64,000 nucleotides of DNA from IMG/VR virus record IMGVR_UViG_3300023179_000094, positions 1 to 64,000 of that record; one strand, given 5' to 3'. The position numbers and the translations under genes are program-made. Below the pieces are notes generated by a model that ran no database searches, was not told the origin of the DNA, and saw nothing but the letters and a program-made list of their open reading frames with translations. Positions 6,879 to 16,854 of the stretch are shown here, in pieces; the stretch's first letter is position 1, and each line of letters starts with the position of its first letter. The DNA is from a virus.

Positions 6879-9428
6879 ATGTCAGCCATTCCCCCTAACA
6901 AAGCTATCTTTACTGGACTTCCCGTATATAATGGGAATGGTCAACAGAGAAATTTATCGGATCCTAGATATCAATATCAGGACGATTTACCCAATACTGC
7001 CAAGGTTCAAGAGACAAGCACAGATAATCTTTACGGAACAACCGGTGCTGCTTTGGCCAGAGCAATTCAAATAGGTTGCAATGGTTATCACACGGTTTTG
7101 GCTTCAAATGGAACCTATTATTATGCTCCTTGCCAATCGCAGGAATGGCTAATTGAAAGGTTGGCCCAGTTAGACTCTGCCCTGAATTTTACCTATATCG
7201 GAAACTACAGAGTTCTGAGTTATGATCGTCCTTTTTATTATGTTAGTTCTTTCAATGGATGGATTATTGATTCAGCTTCATCTTTAGAGGGATATAGTGT
7301 GGATTTGAATACCACATCAAACGCAGTTGTATCCAATGGTATTGCAATTGATTTTAGGTATTCCATTGATGGTGAAACTTGGTCTCTTTGGGTAAATATG
7401 GGGTTTGCAACAACGGGATTACAAAATTCCTATGAGTCAGGGGAAGGAGCAGAAGTATTCACACTACAATTGGATCCTAGTAAGCCATTTTATCCCGAGT
7501 TTAGATTCACGTCTGTTGTTGTAAATCCCGACGGGAGTATAGCCTATCAATCAGAAGAACCAATCAGTCCAAATGTAGTTATAGTGAATTTCGATTTGAA
7601 TTTAACTTATGACGATAATGTGGCAACTGGCCCTGATAATTTAGTAATTAGAAACCCAGTTCCTCAATGTTCTCCTGAACAATCAAACCGCCCTGTGGTA
7701 TTTAACGAGTGTGGACCTTTCACATTCAATCCTTATAACATTAATAAGGCAATCAATCTTTACAAAGATCTAAGTTTAATTGTCAACAAAATGTTTGGAT
7801 TTGAAACCAATTACTATTCTGTTCAACCTCAGTCCAGATCAAAAGACGTGGTACTCAAAGAATGGACTTTGTATGACGTTGTGGAAGAAAGATGCGTTAA
7901 AGTGATGGTTCCGCAAAACCAATTTCCTGACAATAAACCCAACTATGATCCATTTGGCATTTCTTTTGAAGAGCCATTCGAAATACACATCGACAAGGTA
8001 TATTTTGAAAGTCTTTTTGGTCGTGGTTCACAACCTCGTAAAAGGGATATTATATATTTTCCGTTGACCAACAGAATTTATGAAATTAATTCGACTTATT
8101 TATTTCGCGATTTCATGTATTCGCCCATTTTTTTTAAAATCGAATTGAAAAAATATAACCCAAAGTCCAACACATACTATAGAGATCCTGCCTATAAAGA
8201 AGAACTCGACGGAATCGCTTTAAATTCTCAAAAATTGTTTGGAGCGGAAACTGAGGCTCAGGAGGAATTAATCACCAAACCACAACAATATGTCACGACC
8301 ACGAGCGATCGAGGGACAGACCCCACCCGATCGTACGTGTACGAAAAACTGCCCATTGTAAGTTACGATTTGAACAACAACTGGACTATCGTATTTAACA
8401 ATTATTATGATTTATATGATGCTTTTCAATCTAATCCAGAATTTGTATTCGAACCGTATAAATATAGAAATGCTGTTAGATATTTAACTACCCCTAAATT
8501 AGATTCGGATGGAGAAATAGCTTTTACCTGCTGGTTTTCAATTAAAAATTATGTAAACGAAAATTCTCTAACTAAAAAACCCTATCCTCCTATCCCGATG
8601 GCACAGGAAACGGTAACCACAACAAGAATTGTTTACAACACTACTCCTTATAAACATGGACTTTCTCCATGGATTGGCTATGCTGAAAATCCGGATGGCT
8701 ACGTTGCAATAAAATCAGATTCAAATCACTCTGGTGGATTTCAGGTGGCTTCTGTGATTGACCAATTTAAATTTTCCGTAGTCAATCCTAATTTACCTTT
8801 TTCATTAGATACTCCTACCCTTAAGATGCAAAAAGCACAGGCTAGAAATTTGATTGCCGGGGATTATATGGACCCAATTGATGGACCACAAGGTCTTAGA
8901 GTGGATTTAATTTATTCTGGTTCACAAGAACCAAACAACACGAACTTTCTTCAGGAGGGTAGCATTCAAATTAATTTAAATGATTTTGTCTTTAATTCGA
9001 AGCTCCAATTTGTGCCAGAGATCGGTGAATGGTATGCCTTGGTTGTTAATATTTCTAATAAATACCATCAAATGGGTGTTAATATGTGGAAGATGAGTTA
9101 TGATGTGAATAACCCACAAGAACAATCCTCTAATCTGATCCCGGTCCATGAAGATTTTAGAACTTTGTCCCAAACATATACTTTCGACTTACCTAAAGAT
9201 ATTGTTACTAATCCAGCCAACCCTCTATATGGAACGGACAACAATGCCTATAGGATATATACTTCGCCGGTTTTGCTTTCCAATATTCGAATTTTCAAAT
9301 CGATGATAGATATCAATAAACAATCGATTGTGTTGAACCAAAACATCGTGAGGGATGCACAGCTGGCTCACATTATCGACAACGCCAAACCAACTTTGGA
9401 CATTCCTAAAATCCCCAGAAAGGGTTAA
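6879..9428 (+). CDS. Large virion structural protein, 849 aa (neck/baseplate class unassigned)
   Basis: A long beta-rich protein placed directly before the terminase genes, where T4 has its neck genes 13-15. The middle contains a stretch (QPRKRDIIYFPLTNRIYEI, near residues 387-405) weakly reminiscent of the 'GD-I-Y-F-P...E-I' pattern of T4 neck protein gp14. The C-terminal third (AFTCWFSI ... GEWYALVVNIS) looks like a concanavalin/LamG-like sandwich. The N-terminus has no signal peptide. A GATATATA box lies upstream. I am confident it is structural, but not which part of the particle. Confidence 0.6.
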   Translation: MSAIPPNKAIFTGLPVYNGNGQQRNLSDPRYQYQDDLPNTAKVQETSTDNLYGTTGAALARAIQIGCNGYHTVLASNGTYYYAPCQSQEWLIERLAQLDSALNFTYIGNYRVLSYDRPFYYVSSFNGWIIDSASSLEGYSVDLNTTSNAVVSNGIAIDFRYSIDGETWSLWVNMGFATTGLQNSYESGEGAEVFTLQLDPSKPFYPEFRFTSVVVNPDGSIAYQSEEPISPNVVIVNFDLNLTYDDNVATGPDNLVIRNPVPQCSPEQSNRPVVFNECGPFTFNPYNINKAINLYKDLSLIVNKMFGFETNYYSVQPQSRSKDVVLKEWTLYDVVEERCVKVMVPQNQFPDNKPNYDPFGISFEEPFEIHIDKVYFESLFGRGSQPRKRDIIYFPLTNRIYEINSTYLFRDFMYSPIFFKIELKKYNPKSNTYYRDPAYKEELDGIALNSQKLFGAETEAQEELITKPQQYVTTTSDRGTDPTRSYVYEKLPIVSYDLNNNWTIVFNNYYDLYDAFQSNPEFVFEPYKYRNAVRYLTTPKLDSDGEIAFTCWFSIKNYVNENSLTKKPYPPIPMAQETVTTTRIVYNTTPYKHGLSPWIGYAENPDGYVAIKSDSNHSGGFQVASVIDQFKFSVVNPNLPFSLDTPTLKMQKAQARNLIAGDYMDPIDGPQGLRVDLIYSGSQEPNNTNFLQEGSIQINLNDFVFNSKLQFVPEIGEWYALVVNISNKYHQMGVNMWKMSYDVNNPQEQSSNLIPVHEDFRTLSQTYTFDLPKDIVTNPANPLYGTDNNAYRIYTSPVLLSNIRIFKSMIDINKQSIVLNQNIVRDAQLAHIIDNAKPTLDIPKIPRKG

Positions 9429-9439
9429 AAAAATGACTT

Positions 9440-10225
9440 ATGCCAAGACGTAAACCAAAGCCAGAGAAGGTTGTCCAGGAGAGAATTAAGGCAAATTTAG
9501 ATTCCATTCTAATGGAAGAAAATTTGGAAATTGAATCGTTAACTGTAGACAACCTTCCCCGTATGAAAACTACCGAGGTTATGGATTTTCAGGTCCAAAT
9601 CCAGTCTACCGGTACAGACTCTAGAGATCTTCTAGAATCATTGGTTAAATTTTATGTGGATCAAAATCTAATTGATGAATCAGAATTCCTTGAATACAAG
9701 AAGAAAATAGATGCCATGAACGTTGGGTCGATGATGCTTCAAATAAAAACTGCACAACACGCCATCACGAAATTGGTAGAAGAAATTGATTTAGGAAGTG
9801 CTTCTGCTCGAATGTTCGAGGTTCTTGCACAATTACAGGGACAAATTATGCAAATGTCGAAGGATCATCAAACGTATCTTGAAAAGACCGAAGCCAGCTA
9901 CAAGAATTTGAGAAAAGAATTGGAGATGAAAGCTTCATCGGGTTATGTTCCCATGCAACAAAATCAAGGTTCGGACACTTCTTTTTCCCCTAGTTCCCCT
10001 CCACCTGCTCAAGGAACAAACTCTGCACTGAAGGTTAGAGGAACTAAAAGTCTAATGGAAGGACTTAGGGACATTTTGGGTGCTGAAATTCAGGACGTGA
10101 AAGTAGAAGAAGTGAATGAAAATGCGGTGGTTAATGCCAGACAAAAAGCAAGTCAAGATGCCTCTAAAAATATAAGTTTTGAAAGCGAAGGGACTTTTGA
10201 AATAGACGATGATTTATTCCAATGA
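9440..10225 (+). CDS. terS: Terminase small subunit (T4 gp16-like)
   Basis: 261 residues, mostly helical, with a central coiled-coil region (residues ~85-175) flanked by a basic N-terminus (MPRRKPKPEK) and a disordered Pro/Ser-rich linker. It is immediately upstream of, and overlaps by 4 bases, the large terminase gene, the canonical 16-17 order. The segment SRDLLESLVKFYVDQNLIDESEFLEYKKKID resembles gp16-type proteins of T4-like phages. The small subunit recognises DNA and stimulates the packaging ATPase. It is longer than T4 gp16 (164 aa), the extra length being the C-terminal acidic tail. Confidence 0.75.
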   Translation: MPRRKPKPEKVVQERIKANLDSILMEENLEIESLTVDNLPRMKTTEVMDFQVQIQSTGTDSRDLLESLVKFYVDQNLIDESEFLEYKKKIDAMNVGSMMLQIKTAQHAITKLVEEIDLGSASARMFEVLAQLQGQIMQMSKDHQTYLEKTEASYKNLRKELEMKASSGYVPMQQNQGSDTSFSPSSPPPAQGTNSALKVRGTKSLMEGLRDILGAEIQDVKVEEVNENAVVNARQKASQDASKNISFESEGTFEIDDDLFQ

Positions 10226-12588
10226 GCAAACATGAAGATGATTCCTTAGATTCCAATTATTGGTCAACCAAAAGGGTTGATGACCTTATGAGGAAGGTTG
10301 AGGATGAAGGTTTAGATTACAAATCTGTTGATAATCCATTTCACGACGGAGACCCTTCTTTAAAAAGATCCAATTTGCTTTGGGAGTATACACCAGAGGA
10401 ATTACAAGAAATGCAAAAATGTGCCTTAGATGTGGTACACTTTGCCCAGCACTGTCAGGTTATGACCGATGATGGTCTCCAGTACATTCGATTGAGAGAC
10501 TATCAAGAATCTGTATTAAGGGAATACCAGAATAATAGATTCAATGTTTTTCTTGCACCTCGTCAAGTTGGAAAATGCCTTTTACCTACATCGGTGATTC
10601 TAAACGAAGAAAATAAAAAAATACCTATATTCAATTTTAAAGAAAAAAATAATAATTTTTTCAATTTTTCCAAAAGTTTACTTTATTTCATATATTGGTT
10701 TTTCATAAAGAAAAAATCTCATAAGAAAAAAATTTTAAAATTAATTTCTTTTATTGAAAAATTCCAATTTAAAAATTATGTATTCGACCAAGACGATCCT
10801 GAAAAAAAAGTAATCAACGAATATGAAATCTGGGAAGAAATTTTATCAGACAGTGGCTATGTTACTGCACATAAATATTTAGAAACACAGCCTTATGAAG
10901 TTTGGTTCTTAGAGTTAGAAAACGGTAAATCTTTAGAATGTGCGGACCTTCATATTCTCTTTGACGAAAATTTCAATGAGGTTTTAGTTAAAAATCTTGT
11001 TTTAGGAAATTATGTAATGACTGATGAAGGTCCAAGCAGAATAACATATATTGAAAACTCTTTAATAAAAGTTTCAATGGCGGATTTAAGTGTTTTGCAT
11101 CATAATCATAGATATTACAGCAACGGGATTCTTTCTCACAATAGTATCACCTCATCAATTATTTTGGTGTGGTATTTGCTTTTCAATCACGATAAAAACG
11201 CAATGATTTTGGCTAACGTTGGATCAACTGCCGAAGAACTCATGGATAAAATCAAGGCTATTGTGAAAGGTTTGCCTTGGTTTTTGAAGCCAGGTATGGT
11301 TGTGAACAACGTTATGTCCATGAAATTCGATAACGGATGTAGGGCTATAGCCAAAACCACAACGAAAACAACCGCAATTGGTTTTACAATTCACTTTTTG
11401 TACATGGATGAGTTTGCACACATCCATCCGAATTTTATTGAGTCTTTCTTCCGCTCTTCTTATCCCACTGTTTCATCATCTAAGGTCTCGAGGATTATCA
11501 TTACTTCTACCCCAAATGGAATGAATAAATTTTATGAGATTTATCAAGGAGCACTAACGGGGGAAAATTCATTCAATCCTGTTCGAGTTGATTGGTGGCA
11601 AGTTCCAGGTAGAGACGAAGAATGGAAAAAACAGGAAATCGCCAACCTTGGTAGCGAAGAGCTTTTCAATCAGGAATACGGAAACCAATTTCTAAGTTCA
11701 ACCTCATTATTGCTTGGATCGAATGAGCTGAAGAAAATAAAATCAAATGAATCTGAATATGTATGGAGAGAAATAGATGTTCTGAGTGATCTAGGAATTT
11801 TCTATGAAAATTTCAGATGGCACCCAAAATTTTCTTTAGATTCGGCATCTTTAGATGATAAAAATTTTGTTTTATCTGTCGATCTTGCGGGGGGAGGCAG
11901 AGGAGATTTTACGGTTATCAATATTTTTAGAGTTGTTCCTTTGCCCAAAAAATTAATTGAAAGCATAGATGATTTCAAGGACGAAGGTGATTTTTTTAGT
12001 TTACTCCAGGTTGGGGTTTTCAGAGACAATGGTATTCAAATTGAAGATATCAAGAAAATGCTTGAGGCCTTGATTTTGAATGTATTCAATAAAGAAAGGC
12101 TGACCGTTCTACTCGAAATGAATTTTAGAGGTGAGCTCCTATTAGACAAATTGATTTCCAACGATGAGATTTCTCTGGATATTTTTTTACACACCAAACA
12201 CACGGAGTCTGCACGAACTGCAAAACCTGGCATCAAGTACAACGAAAAAAACAAAATGAAGTACTGTGAAATGTTGAGGTCATCGTTCAGACAAAACAGA
12301 GTGATTGTAAACGAAAAAGCATGGACAATTCCAGAAATTTTTTCCTTTGGGTTAAACAATAGCGGAACATATTCATCCCAATCTGGACACGACGATGTCG
12401 CCATGACTTTGGTGAATTTGTCTGCACTTTTTGAAACAACAGCTTTCTACGATTTGATTGGGGATCTCTACGATCGGATGGACGATGACTATAGAAAATT
12501 GATTGAATCCAAATTGAATGACAAGGAATCCGACGGAAAAACTAAAGAAGGAAGCTTCTATAATTCATTTAGTAAGCTTATGTCATGA
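10222..12588 (+). CDS. terL: Terminase large subunit (T4 gp17-like) with embedded intein
   Basis: 788-residue precursor. Extein features: an N-terminal ATPase with Walker A split as RQVGK (residues 114-118) then SITSS (308 onward), Walker B LYMDEFA with D396-E397, and a C-terminal RNase H-fold nuclease starting at LSVDLAGGG (D554). Removing the 189-residue intein gives 599 residues, close to T4 gp17 (610). The enzyme pumps DNA into the prohead through the portal and cuts the concatemer. It overlaps the small-subunit gene by 4 bases. Unspliced precursor should be inactive, because the P-loop Lys and the following Ser are 189 residues apart. Assignment is secure. Confidence 0.95.
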   Translation: MSKHEDDSLDSNYWSTKRVDDLMRKVEDEGLDYKSVDNPFHDGDPSLKRSNLLWEYTPEELQEMQKCALDVVHFAQHCQVMTDDGLQYIRLRDYQESVLREYQNNRFNVFLAPRQVGKCLLPTSVILNEENKKIPIFNFKEKNNNFFNFSKSLLYFIYWFFIKKKSHKKKILKLISFIEKFQFKNYVFDQDDPEKKVINEYEIWEEILSDSGYVTAHKYLETQPYEVWFLELENGKSLECADLHILFDENFNEVLVKNLVLGNYVMTDEGPSRITYIENSLIKVSMADLSVLHHNHRYYSNGILSHNSITSSIILVWYLLFNHDKNAMILANVGSTAEELMDKIKAIVKGLPWFLKPGMVVNNVMSMKFDNGCRAIAKTTTKTTAIGFTIHFLYMDEFAHIHPNFIESFFRSSYPTVSSSKVSRIIITSTPNGMNKFYEIYQGALTGENSFNPVRVDWWQVPGRDEEWKKQEIANLGSEELFNQEYGNQFLSSTSLLLGSNELKKIKSNESEYVWREIDVLSDLGIFYENFRWHPKFSLDSASLDDKNFVLSVDLAGGGRGDFTVINIFRVVPLPKKLIESIDDFKDEGDFFSLLQVGVFRDNGIQIEDIKKMLEALILNVFNKERLTVLLEMNFRGELLLDKLISNDEISLDIFLHTKHTESARTAKPGIKYNEKNKMKYCEMLRSSFRQNRVIVNEKAWTIPEIFSFGLNNSGTYSSQSGHDDVAMTLVNLSALFETTAFYDLIGDLYDRMDDDYRKLIESKLNDKESDGKTKEGSFYNSFSKLMS
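10576..11142 (+). other. Mini-intein (189 aa) in terminase Walker A
   Basis: The insert begins with Cys119, directly after the P-loop Lys, and ends with the His-Asn dipeptide of SNGILSHN (residue 307), followed by Ser308 as the +1 nucleophile. Block B-like ADLHILF carries the conserved splicing His, and the penultimate block resembles the F/G motifs (HHNHRYYSNGILSHN). No LAGLIDADG or HNH endonuclease is visible. A lysine-rich, very A+T-rich stretch (10621-10680 has 8 G/C in 60) sits where an endonuclease would be, suggesting a degenerated or minimised element. Confidence 0.9.
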
Positions 12589-12648
12589 TTGATTAAATAT
12601 ATATAGGATGGAACCCTAGTAATATCCCCATTTGTGGTAATTCATTTT

Positions 12649-12656
12649 GATATATA
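12649..12656 (+). promoter_or_regulatory. Putative late promoter box GATATATA before sheath gene
   Basis: GATATATACT, 27 bases before the sheath ATG. A related AAATATATATAGG lies 50 bases further upstream (12595-12607) and may be a second box. Confidence 0.5.
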
Positions 12657-12683
12657 CTAGGAAAAAATATCTTTAAAACGATA

Positions 12684-15600
12684 ATGGCTAAGAAAATCAA
12701 ACTCGATTTATCACAATTCAAAGCTTCCGGCGTTTATACGTTGGAATTTGATGCCTCTGAAAACATCATTCTAACCTCCCAAACAATTCGTCTGGTGGTT
12801 GGTTTTTCGAATAAGGGTCCTTTCAACGCTCCGGTTTATATCCCAGACGTCACAACTGCAGTTGCAATTTTTGGTGACATTGATAAAAACCTAGAATCAC
12901 AGGGATCGTATTTTCAGAGATCAATTTTAACCTGTCTTTCGACAGGACCAGTTTTTGCCTTGAATTTGCTTCGACTCAACAACGATGTTGATTCACCAAC
13001 TGCAGACAAAGTAGACTATTTCGGTTTCTCTGTTGCTACCGATGAGCCCAATGGAGTTTTAACTTCCCGTTTGTACTCGTCTTTTTACAACAAAGAAAGA
13101 TTTTGGTTTGCCGATGTCGATTATTTTCTTGCCACAATGTCTGTGGTGGATCAGGGAAGAATTTTCAATTTGGTGAATTTAGGACAACAGTCGATGTCTG
13201 TCATTGTTAGAAAATCCACTGATGCTACACCACCTCTTCAGGGATACGATGTATTCGCGATTGATTGGTATGGTGCAAATAATGTACCCAGTTATGTACA
13301 CCCATATGACTACATTTCCGATTGGTTTATTGATGTTATTGCGGTTTCGGGGGATTGGACAAATTATCAGGCTCTATCTGAAGATCCGGAATGGTCTGCT
13401 TTCTTCACACCAAATGGATTCAAAAAAAGTCAAATCAACAATTTTCTGAGCCAACAGAACGTGAACATCATCACCCAAGTAACTGGTTGTTTGATTGTAG
13501 ATTTTGTGGATCTAAACGGAAACAACCAATTCATTCAAACTCTGGTTAACAATAACACTCCTTCCACAGGACTATTTTGTGCAGTAGATGCAGAAGGATT
13601 GGAATATCTATGCCAGAATCCATACAAAGTAGATTTGGTCGGTAACTTTTTGATCGACGAGCTAACTGGAGATAGAGATCTTGCAGATCCTACTTTGAAT
13701 TTTTTAAGTTATGATCAACAGTTGATCCAAGATTATCTTTACACGCAAAATTCTATCGGAATAACTGGAGGAGGTGTAACAGGAGGAACAGCTGGTGTTG
13801 ATTATACTCAATTGAATGTGGGAACTTTGTTCAATCTAGGAGGTCCAACCGGACCAACTGCTGGAGTACCCGCATCCGCATTAGAACCCTACAACCCAAG
13901 TTTAACTTTTGGGGGTCTTCATTATCTCCGTACCAATTCTGGTGTTACTGGAGGTGCAGTTGTAAATGTTTATATTACCAACGGCGGTTCCGGTTACACA
14001 AGTGCACCAACAGTATCTTTCTCTGGGTCAGGAACGGGTGCTGCTGCCACTGCGGTCTTAACCTCGGGTGCTGTATCTAGCATTTCTTTAACATCTGGTG
14101 GATCTGGATATACAACCGCACCCACTATTTCTTTTTCTGGTGGTGGAACTGGTGGAACGGGAGCAGCGGCTTCTGCAGATATATTAACTCAACCTTCTTT
14201 GACTTCTGCACAGAAACTTTTATTGAAAGACTTTTCAACCCCTACAGCTTCTTATTCTCCTTTTATTCTGGGAACGGTTTCTATTCCTGCTGGTTTAAGT
14301 GGTAATGTTATAAATCAGTTTACATCAGGAGATCTGGTAAAACTAAAAATCTCCGGTGTCAGAGAAATCTCTGGAAATTTGACCATCACATTTACACATC
14401 CACTCGATACCCCGGTTTATGCTTCCCAAGGAATTCAAGTCAGTCCTACATCTTTTACTGCGGGACCTTCCGGTGGAGTTTATGAATTCTATCAACAATT
14501 TGGTGCTTCTGATTATTTAGACATTGTTAATGTTGCTTCAATCACTGGAGGAACAGCTTCAAATGCTTTGACTGGACAAATTTCAACCAGATTATACCAA
14601 AATATTTTATATCAAGAAATAGAAGACGGTGATCAAATTTGGTGGAACGCTGAAGGTTCTCCGCCATATTACATCGACGTTCAAACAACAATCGATAGAG
14701 ACCAATACAATATTTCTTATGTTAGAGCTTTTAACAATATTGCTAGGCAAAGCCCAACTGATCTGATTAATTATCCATCTTTTGGAACTGTTTATGCATC
14801 GGATAATATTGGTCAACCAGTATCAGCAGGTAAAACTGATATAATTTCAAACGTAAATTCTATCAATCAATTTTTGAACGTTTTAACAAAAATAGACTCA
14901 ACTAGTTTCACTTTTGTTCCTATAACCGATCCACAAAATCCTAACAATAATAGAATAATTTCTGTCGGAGATTATCTAGTTTCAACTGACCTAGAATTGT
15001 GTGAAACCGTAGGAGCCAACAGACAATCTAGATTGACTAAAGTAACCGCTGTAGCACAAACCACTACCTCTGGAGTTGTTAGAGTTGTCTGTGCTAGACC
15101 GATTCTCTTTTATTCCGGATCTCCTGTACAGGTTCAAAAGTTTAAATCGATCCCCCAATTCACCAGATCATTCGACTTCATTTACTTGAGTGGTTATACA
15201 ATGAGAGATGCACAAAGACCTAATGGAACAGATTTGAGAGTGGATGAAATTTTGGATGTTTTGTATGACACAAATTTGGCTGCAACTTTGGCTACCAAGG
15301 ACGTTATTTCATTCCGTTATATCGTAGATACTTTCAGCGGAACAATTCAGCCGAATTCTAAATATCAACTTTCAAAGCTTGCTATGATGAGACAGAAGGC
15401 TTTGGCATTTATCAATGCTCCTTCTATGGCTCAGTTTAGAGCCAGCACAGATCCAAGATTTACTAATGCTCCAACAGCTGTAGATCCGTTCCCTCCCCTA
15501 GAAGCACAATACATAGCAGAGGGTGGAAATTTATCTTTGAATCCAGCTTACACGTTCAGTCTACCTACTCAAGATTTGGGAGCTTCTTTTGCTGGCTATT

Positions 15601-16232
15601 TCACTCCTTATATTACTGTTAGAGAAAATAACAGAAACGTGAATGTTCCACCAGCTGCTTATGTCTCTAACAATTTCGTTAGAAAATTCGCAAACGGAGA
15701 ACCATACAACATCATAGCAGGTCAAAAAAGAGGTACGATATCCGGAGGTAATATCGTCGGAGTAGAATATGACTTCACCGACGAAGATCGCGGATGGCTA
15801 GAACCCTTTGGATTGAATCCTATTATCAAGAAGAGAGGTTTTGGTGTCGTTATCTTTGGTAACCAAACTGCTTACCAGACTGTTAGTTCCGCCTTCGGAC
15901 TACTTCATGTAAGGGATTTGTTAATTAGCCTGGAGAATGACGTGGAAGAAATCCTATCGAACTATCTGTTTGATTTCAACGAGGATTCTATCCGTCTTGA
16001 AATTAAAACCCTGGTCGATACCTATTTAGATGGAGTGAGAGCAGGTGGTGGTATTTATGCCTATCAAGTAATTATGGACGCATCAAACAATCCTCCTTCT
16101 GTTATCGACATGAATATGGGTATTATTGATATCATCATAGAACCTGCTCGAGGAATTCAGAAATTCATCAATAGAATCACGGTTACTAGAACCGGCGGTA
16201 TTGCATCTGGTGGTTTCATCAACTTTGTATAA
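12684..16232 (+). CDS. gp18: Contractile tail sheath protein (T4 gp18-like)
   Basis: 1182 residues, much longer than T4 gp18 (659). The C-terminal ~250 residues are typical of sheath proteins: the handshake region with LENDVEEILSNYLFDFN, then VDTYLDGVRAGGGIYAY and a final IIEPARGIQKFINRI strand. The N-terminal residues show the sheath start (GVYTLEFDASENI). The extra length is an internal surface insertion, roughly residues 350-650. It contains two copies of a Gly-rich unit of the type GGSGYTSAPTVSFSG (near residues 433 and 473), a beta repeat often found in exposed phage decorations. The sheath contracts to drive the tube through the host envelope. Tube genes follow. Confidence 0.92.
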   Translation: MAKKIKLDLSQFKASGVYTLEFDASENIILTSQTIRLVVGFSNKGPFNAPVYIPDVTTAVAIFGDIDKNLESQGSYFQRSILTCLSTGPVFALNLLRLNNDVDSPTADKVDYFGFSVATDEPNGVLTSRLYSSFYNKERFWFADVDYFLATMSVVDQGRIFNLVNLGQQSMSVIVRKSTDATPPLQGYDVFAIDWYGANNVPSYVHPYDYISDWFIDVIAVSGDWTNYQALSEDPEWSAFFTPNGFKKSQINNFLSQQNVNIITQVTGCLIVDFVDLNGNNQFIQTLVNNNTPSTGLFCAVDAEGLEYLCQNPYKVDLVGNFLIDELTGDRDLADPTLNFLSYDQQLIQDYLYTQNSIGITGGGVTGGTAGVDYTQLNVGTLFNLGGPTGPTAGVPASALEPYNPSLTFGGLHYLRTNSGVTGGAVVNVYITNGGSGYTSAPTVSFSGSGTGAAATAVLTSGAVSSISLTSGGSGYTTAPTISFSGGGTGGTGAAASADILTQPSLTSAQKLLLKDFSTPTASYSPFILGTVSIPAGLSGNVINQFTSGDLVKLKISGVREISGNLTITFTHPLDTPVYASQGIQVSPTSFTAGPSGGVYEFYQQFGASDYLDIVNVASITGGTASNALTGQISTRLYQNILYQEIEDGDQIWWNAEGSPPYYIDVQTTIDRDQYNISYVRAFNNIARQSPTDLINYPSFGTVYASDNIGQPVSAGKTDIISNVNSINQFLNVLTKIDSTSFTFVPITDPQNPNNNRIISVGDYLVSTDLELCETVGANRQSRLTKVTAVAQTTTSGVVRVVCARPILFYSGSPVQVQKFKSIPQFTRSFDFIYLSGYTMRDAQRPNGTDLRVDEILDVLYDTNLAATLATKDVISFRYIVDTFSGTIQPNSKYQLSKLAMMRQKALAFINAPSMAQFRASTDPRFTNAPTAVDPFPPLEAQYIAEGGNLSLNPAYTFSLPTQDLGASFAGYFTPYITVRENNRNVNVPPAAYVSNNFVRKFANGEPYNIIAGQKRGTISGGNIVGVEYDFTDEDRGWLEPFGLNPIIKKRGFGVVIFGNQTAYQTVSSAFGLLHVRDLLISLENDVEEILSNYLFDFNEDSIRLEIKTLVDTYLDGVRAGGGIYAYQVIMDASNNPPSVIDMNMGIIDIIIEPARGIQKFINRITVTRTGGIASGGFINFV

Positions 16233-16258
16233 CATATTGTGTGAATTTTTGAAGGTAA

Positions 16259-16266
16259 GATAAATA
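16259..16266 (+). promoter_or_regulatory. Putative late promoter box GATAAATA before tube gene
   Basis: GATAAATA is one base from the T4 late consensus TATAAATA and stands 18 bases before the ATG at 16285. Confidence 0.5.
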
Positions 16267-16284
16267 AAAAAAGAAAAACAATTA

Positions 16285-16839
16285 ATGGCCGGTTTACCAC
16301 ATTACCAAAATTCATTGTATTCGATCAATAAATACGAACCAGTTTATCTCAATCAATTTGAGGTAACTGTAATTCCTCCTGCAGCTGTTCAAGGGGGTCA
16401 AATTTTGTTACAACAGGTTATGAGTGTAGCAGGAATGGACGTGGATAAAAACCCATCTTTTGTTTTCCAAAAATACAAGTTTGCCAAAAGAAACTATGCG
16501 GGAGGTAAACCAGATAAAACCAGTTTGGATTTAAGTGTGAAATTTACGGTGAATTTGAATGACGATAATTCTATGTACACGTTCAAAACCCTGAGACAGT
16601 GGACCGATTTGATTTACAATCCACTTACAGGAGCTATGGGGATCAAAACGGATTACACTGGTACGGTCATCATTTCTATTTTCAACAAAAACGGAGATGT
16701 TTTCAGGAGAATTACCTGCAGAGACTGCTTTCCTATGAAAGCTATTGATCCGATGGAGTTAGATTATGTGAATGGAACTACCTTGTATGAAATCACAATG
16801 ACATGGGCGGTTGATTATTGGGATGATCTATTTACCTAA
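16285..16839 (+). CDS. gp19: Tail tube protein 1 (T4 gp19-like)
   Basis: 184 residues, near the usual gp19 size (163). Starts MAGLPHYQNSLYSIN. It has the tube signature KYKFAKRNYAGGKPDKTSLDLSVKFTVNLN, and the WTDLIYNPLTGAMG segment is shared nearly word for word with the next gene. It follows the sheath gene as in T4. Tube proteins stack as hexamers inside the sheath. The late-type box 18 bases upstream suggests its own transcript start. Confidence 0.9.
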   Translation: MAGLPHYQNSLYSINKYEPVYLNQFEVTVIPPAAVQGGQILLQQVMSVAGMDVDKNPSFVFQKYKFAKRNYAGGKPDKTSLDLSVKFTVNLNDDNSMYTFKTLRQWTDLIYNPLTGAMGIKTDYTGTVIISIFNKNGDVFRRITCRDCFPMKAIDPMELDYVNGTTLYEITMTWAVDYWDDLFT

Positions 16840-16854
16840 AAATTAAAAAAATAA

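Noticed and set aside
13204-13449. 81-residue + frame inside the sheath gene
   Set aside because: Another-phase reading of the sheath gene without its own upstream signals.
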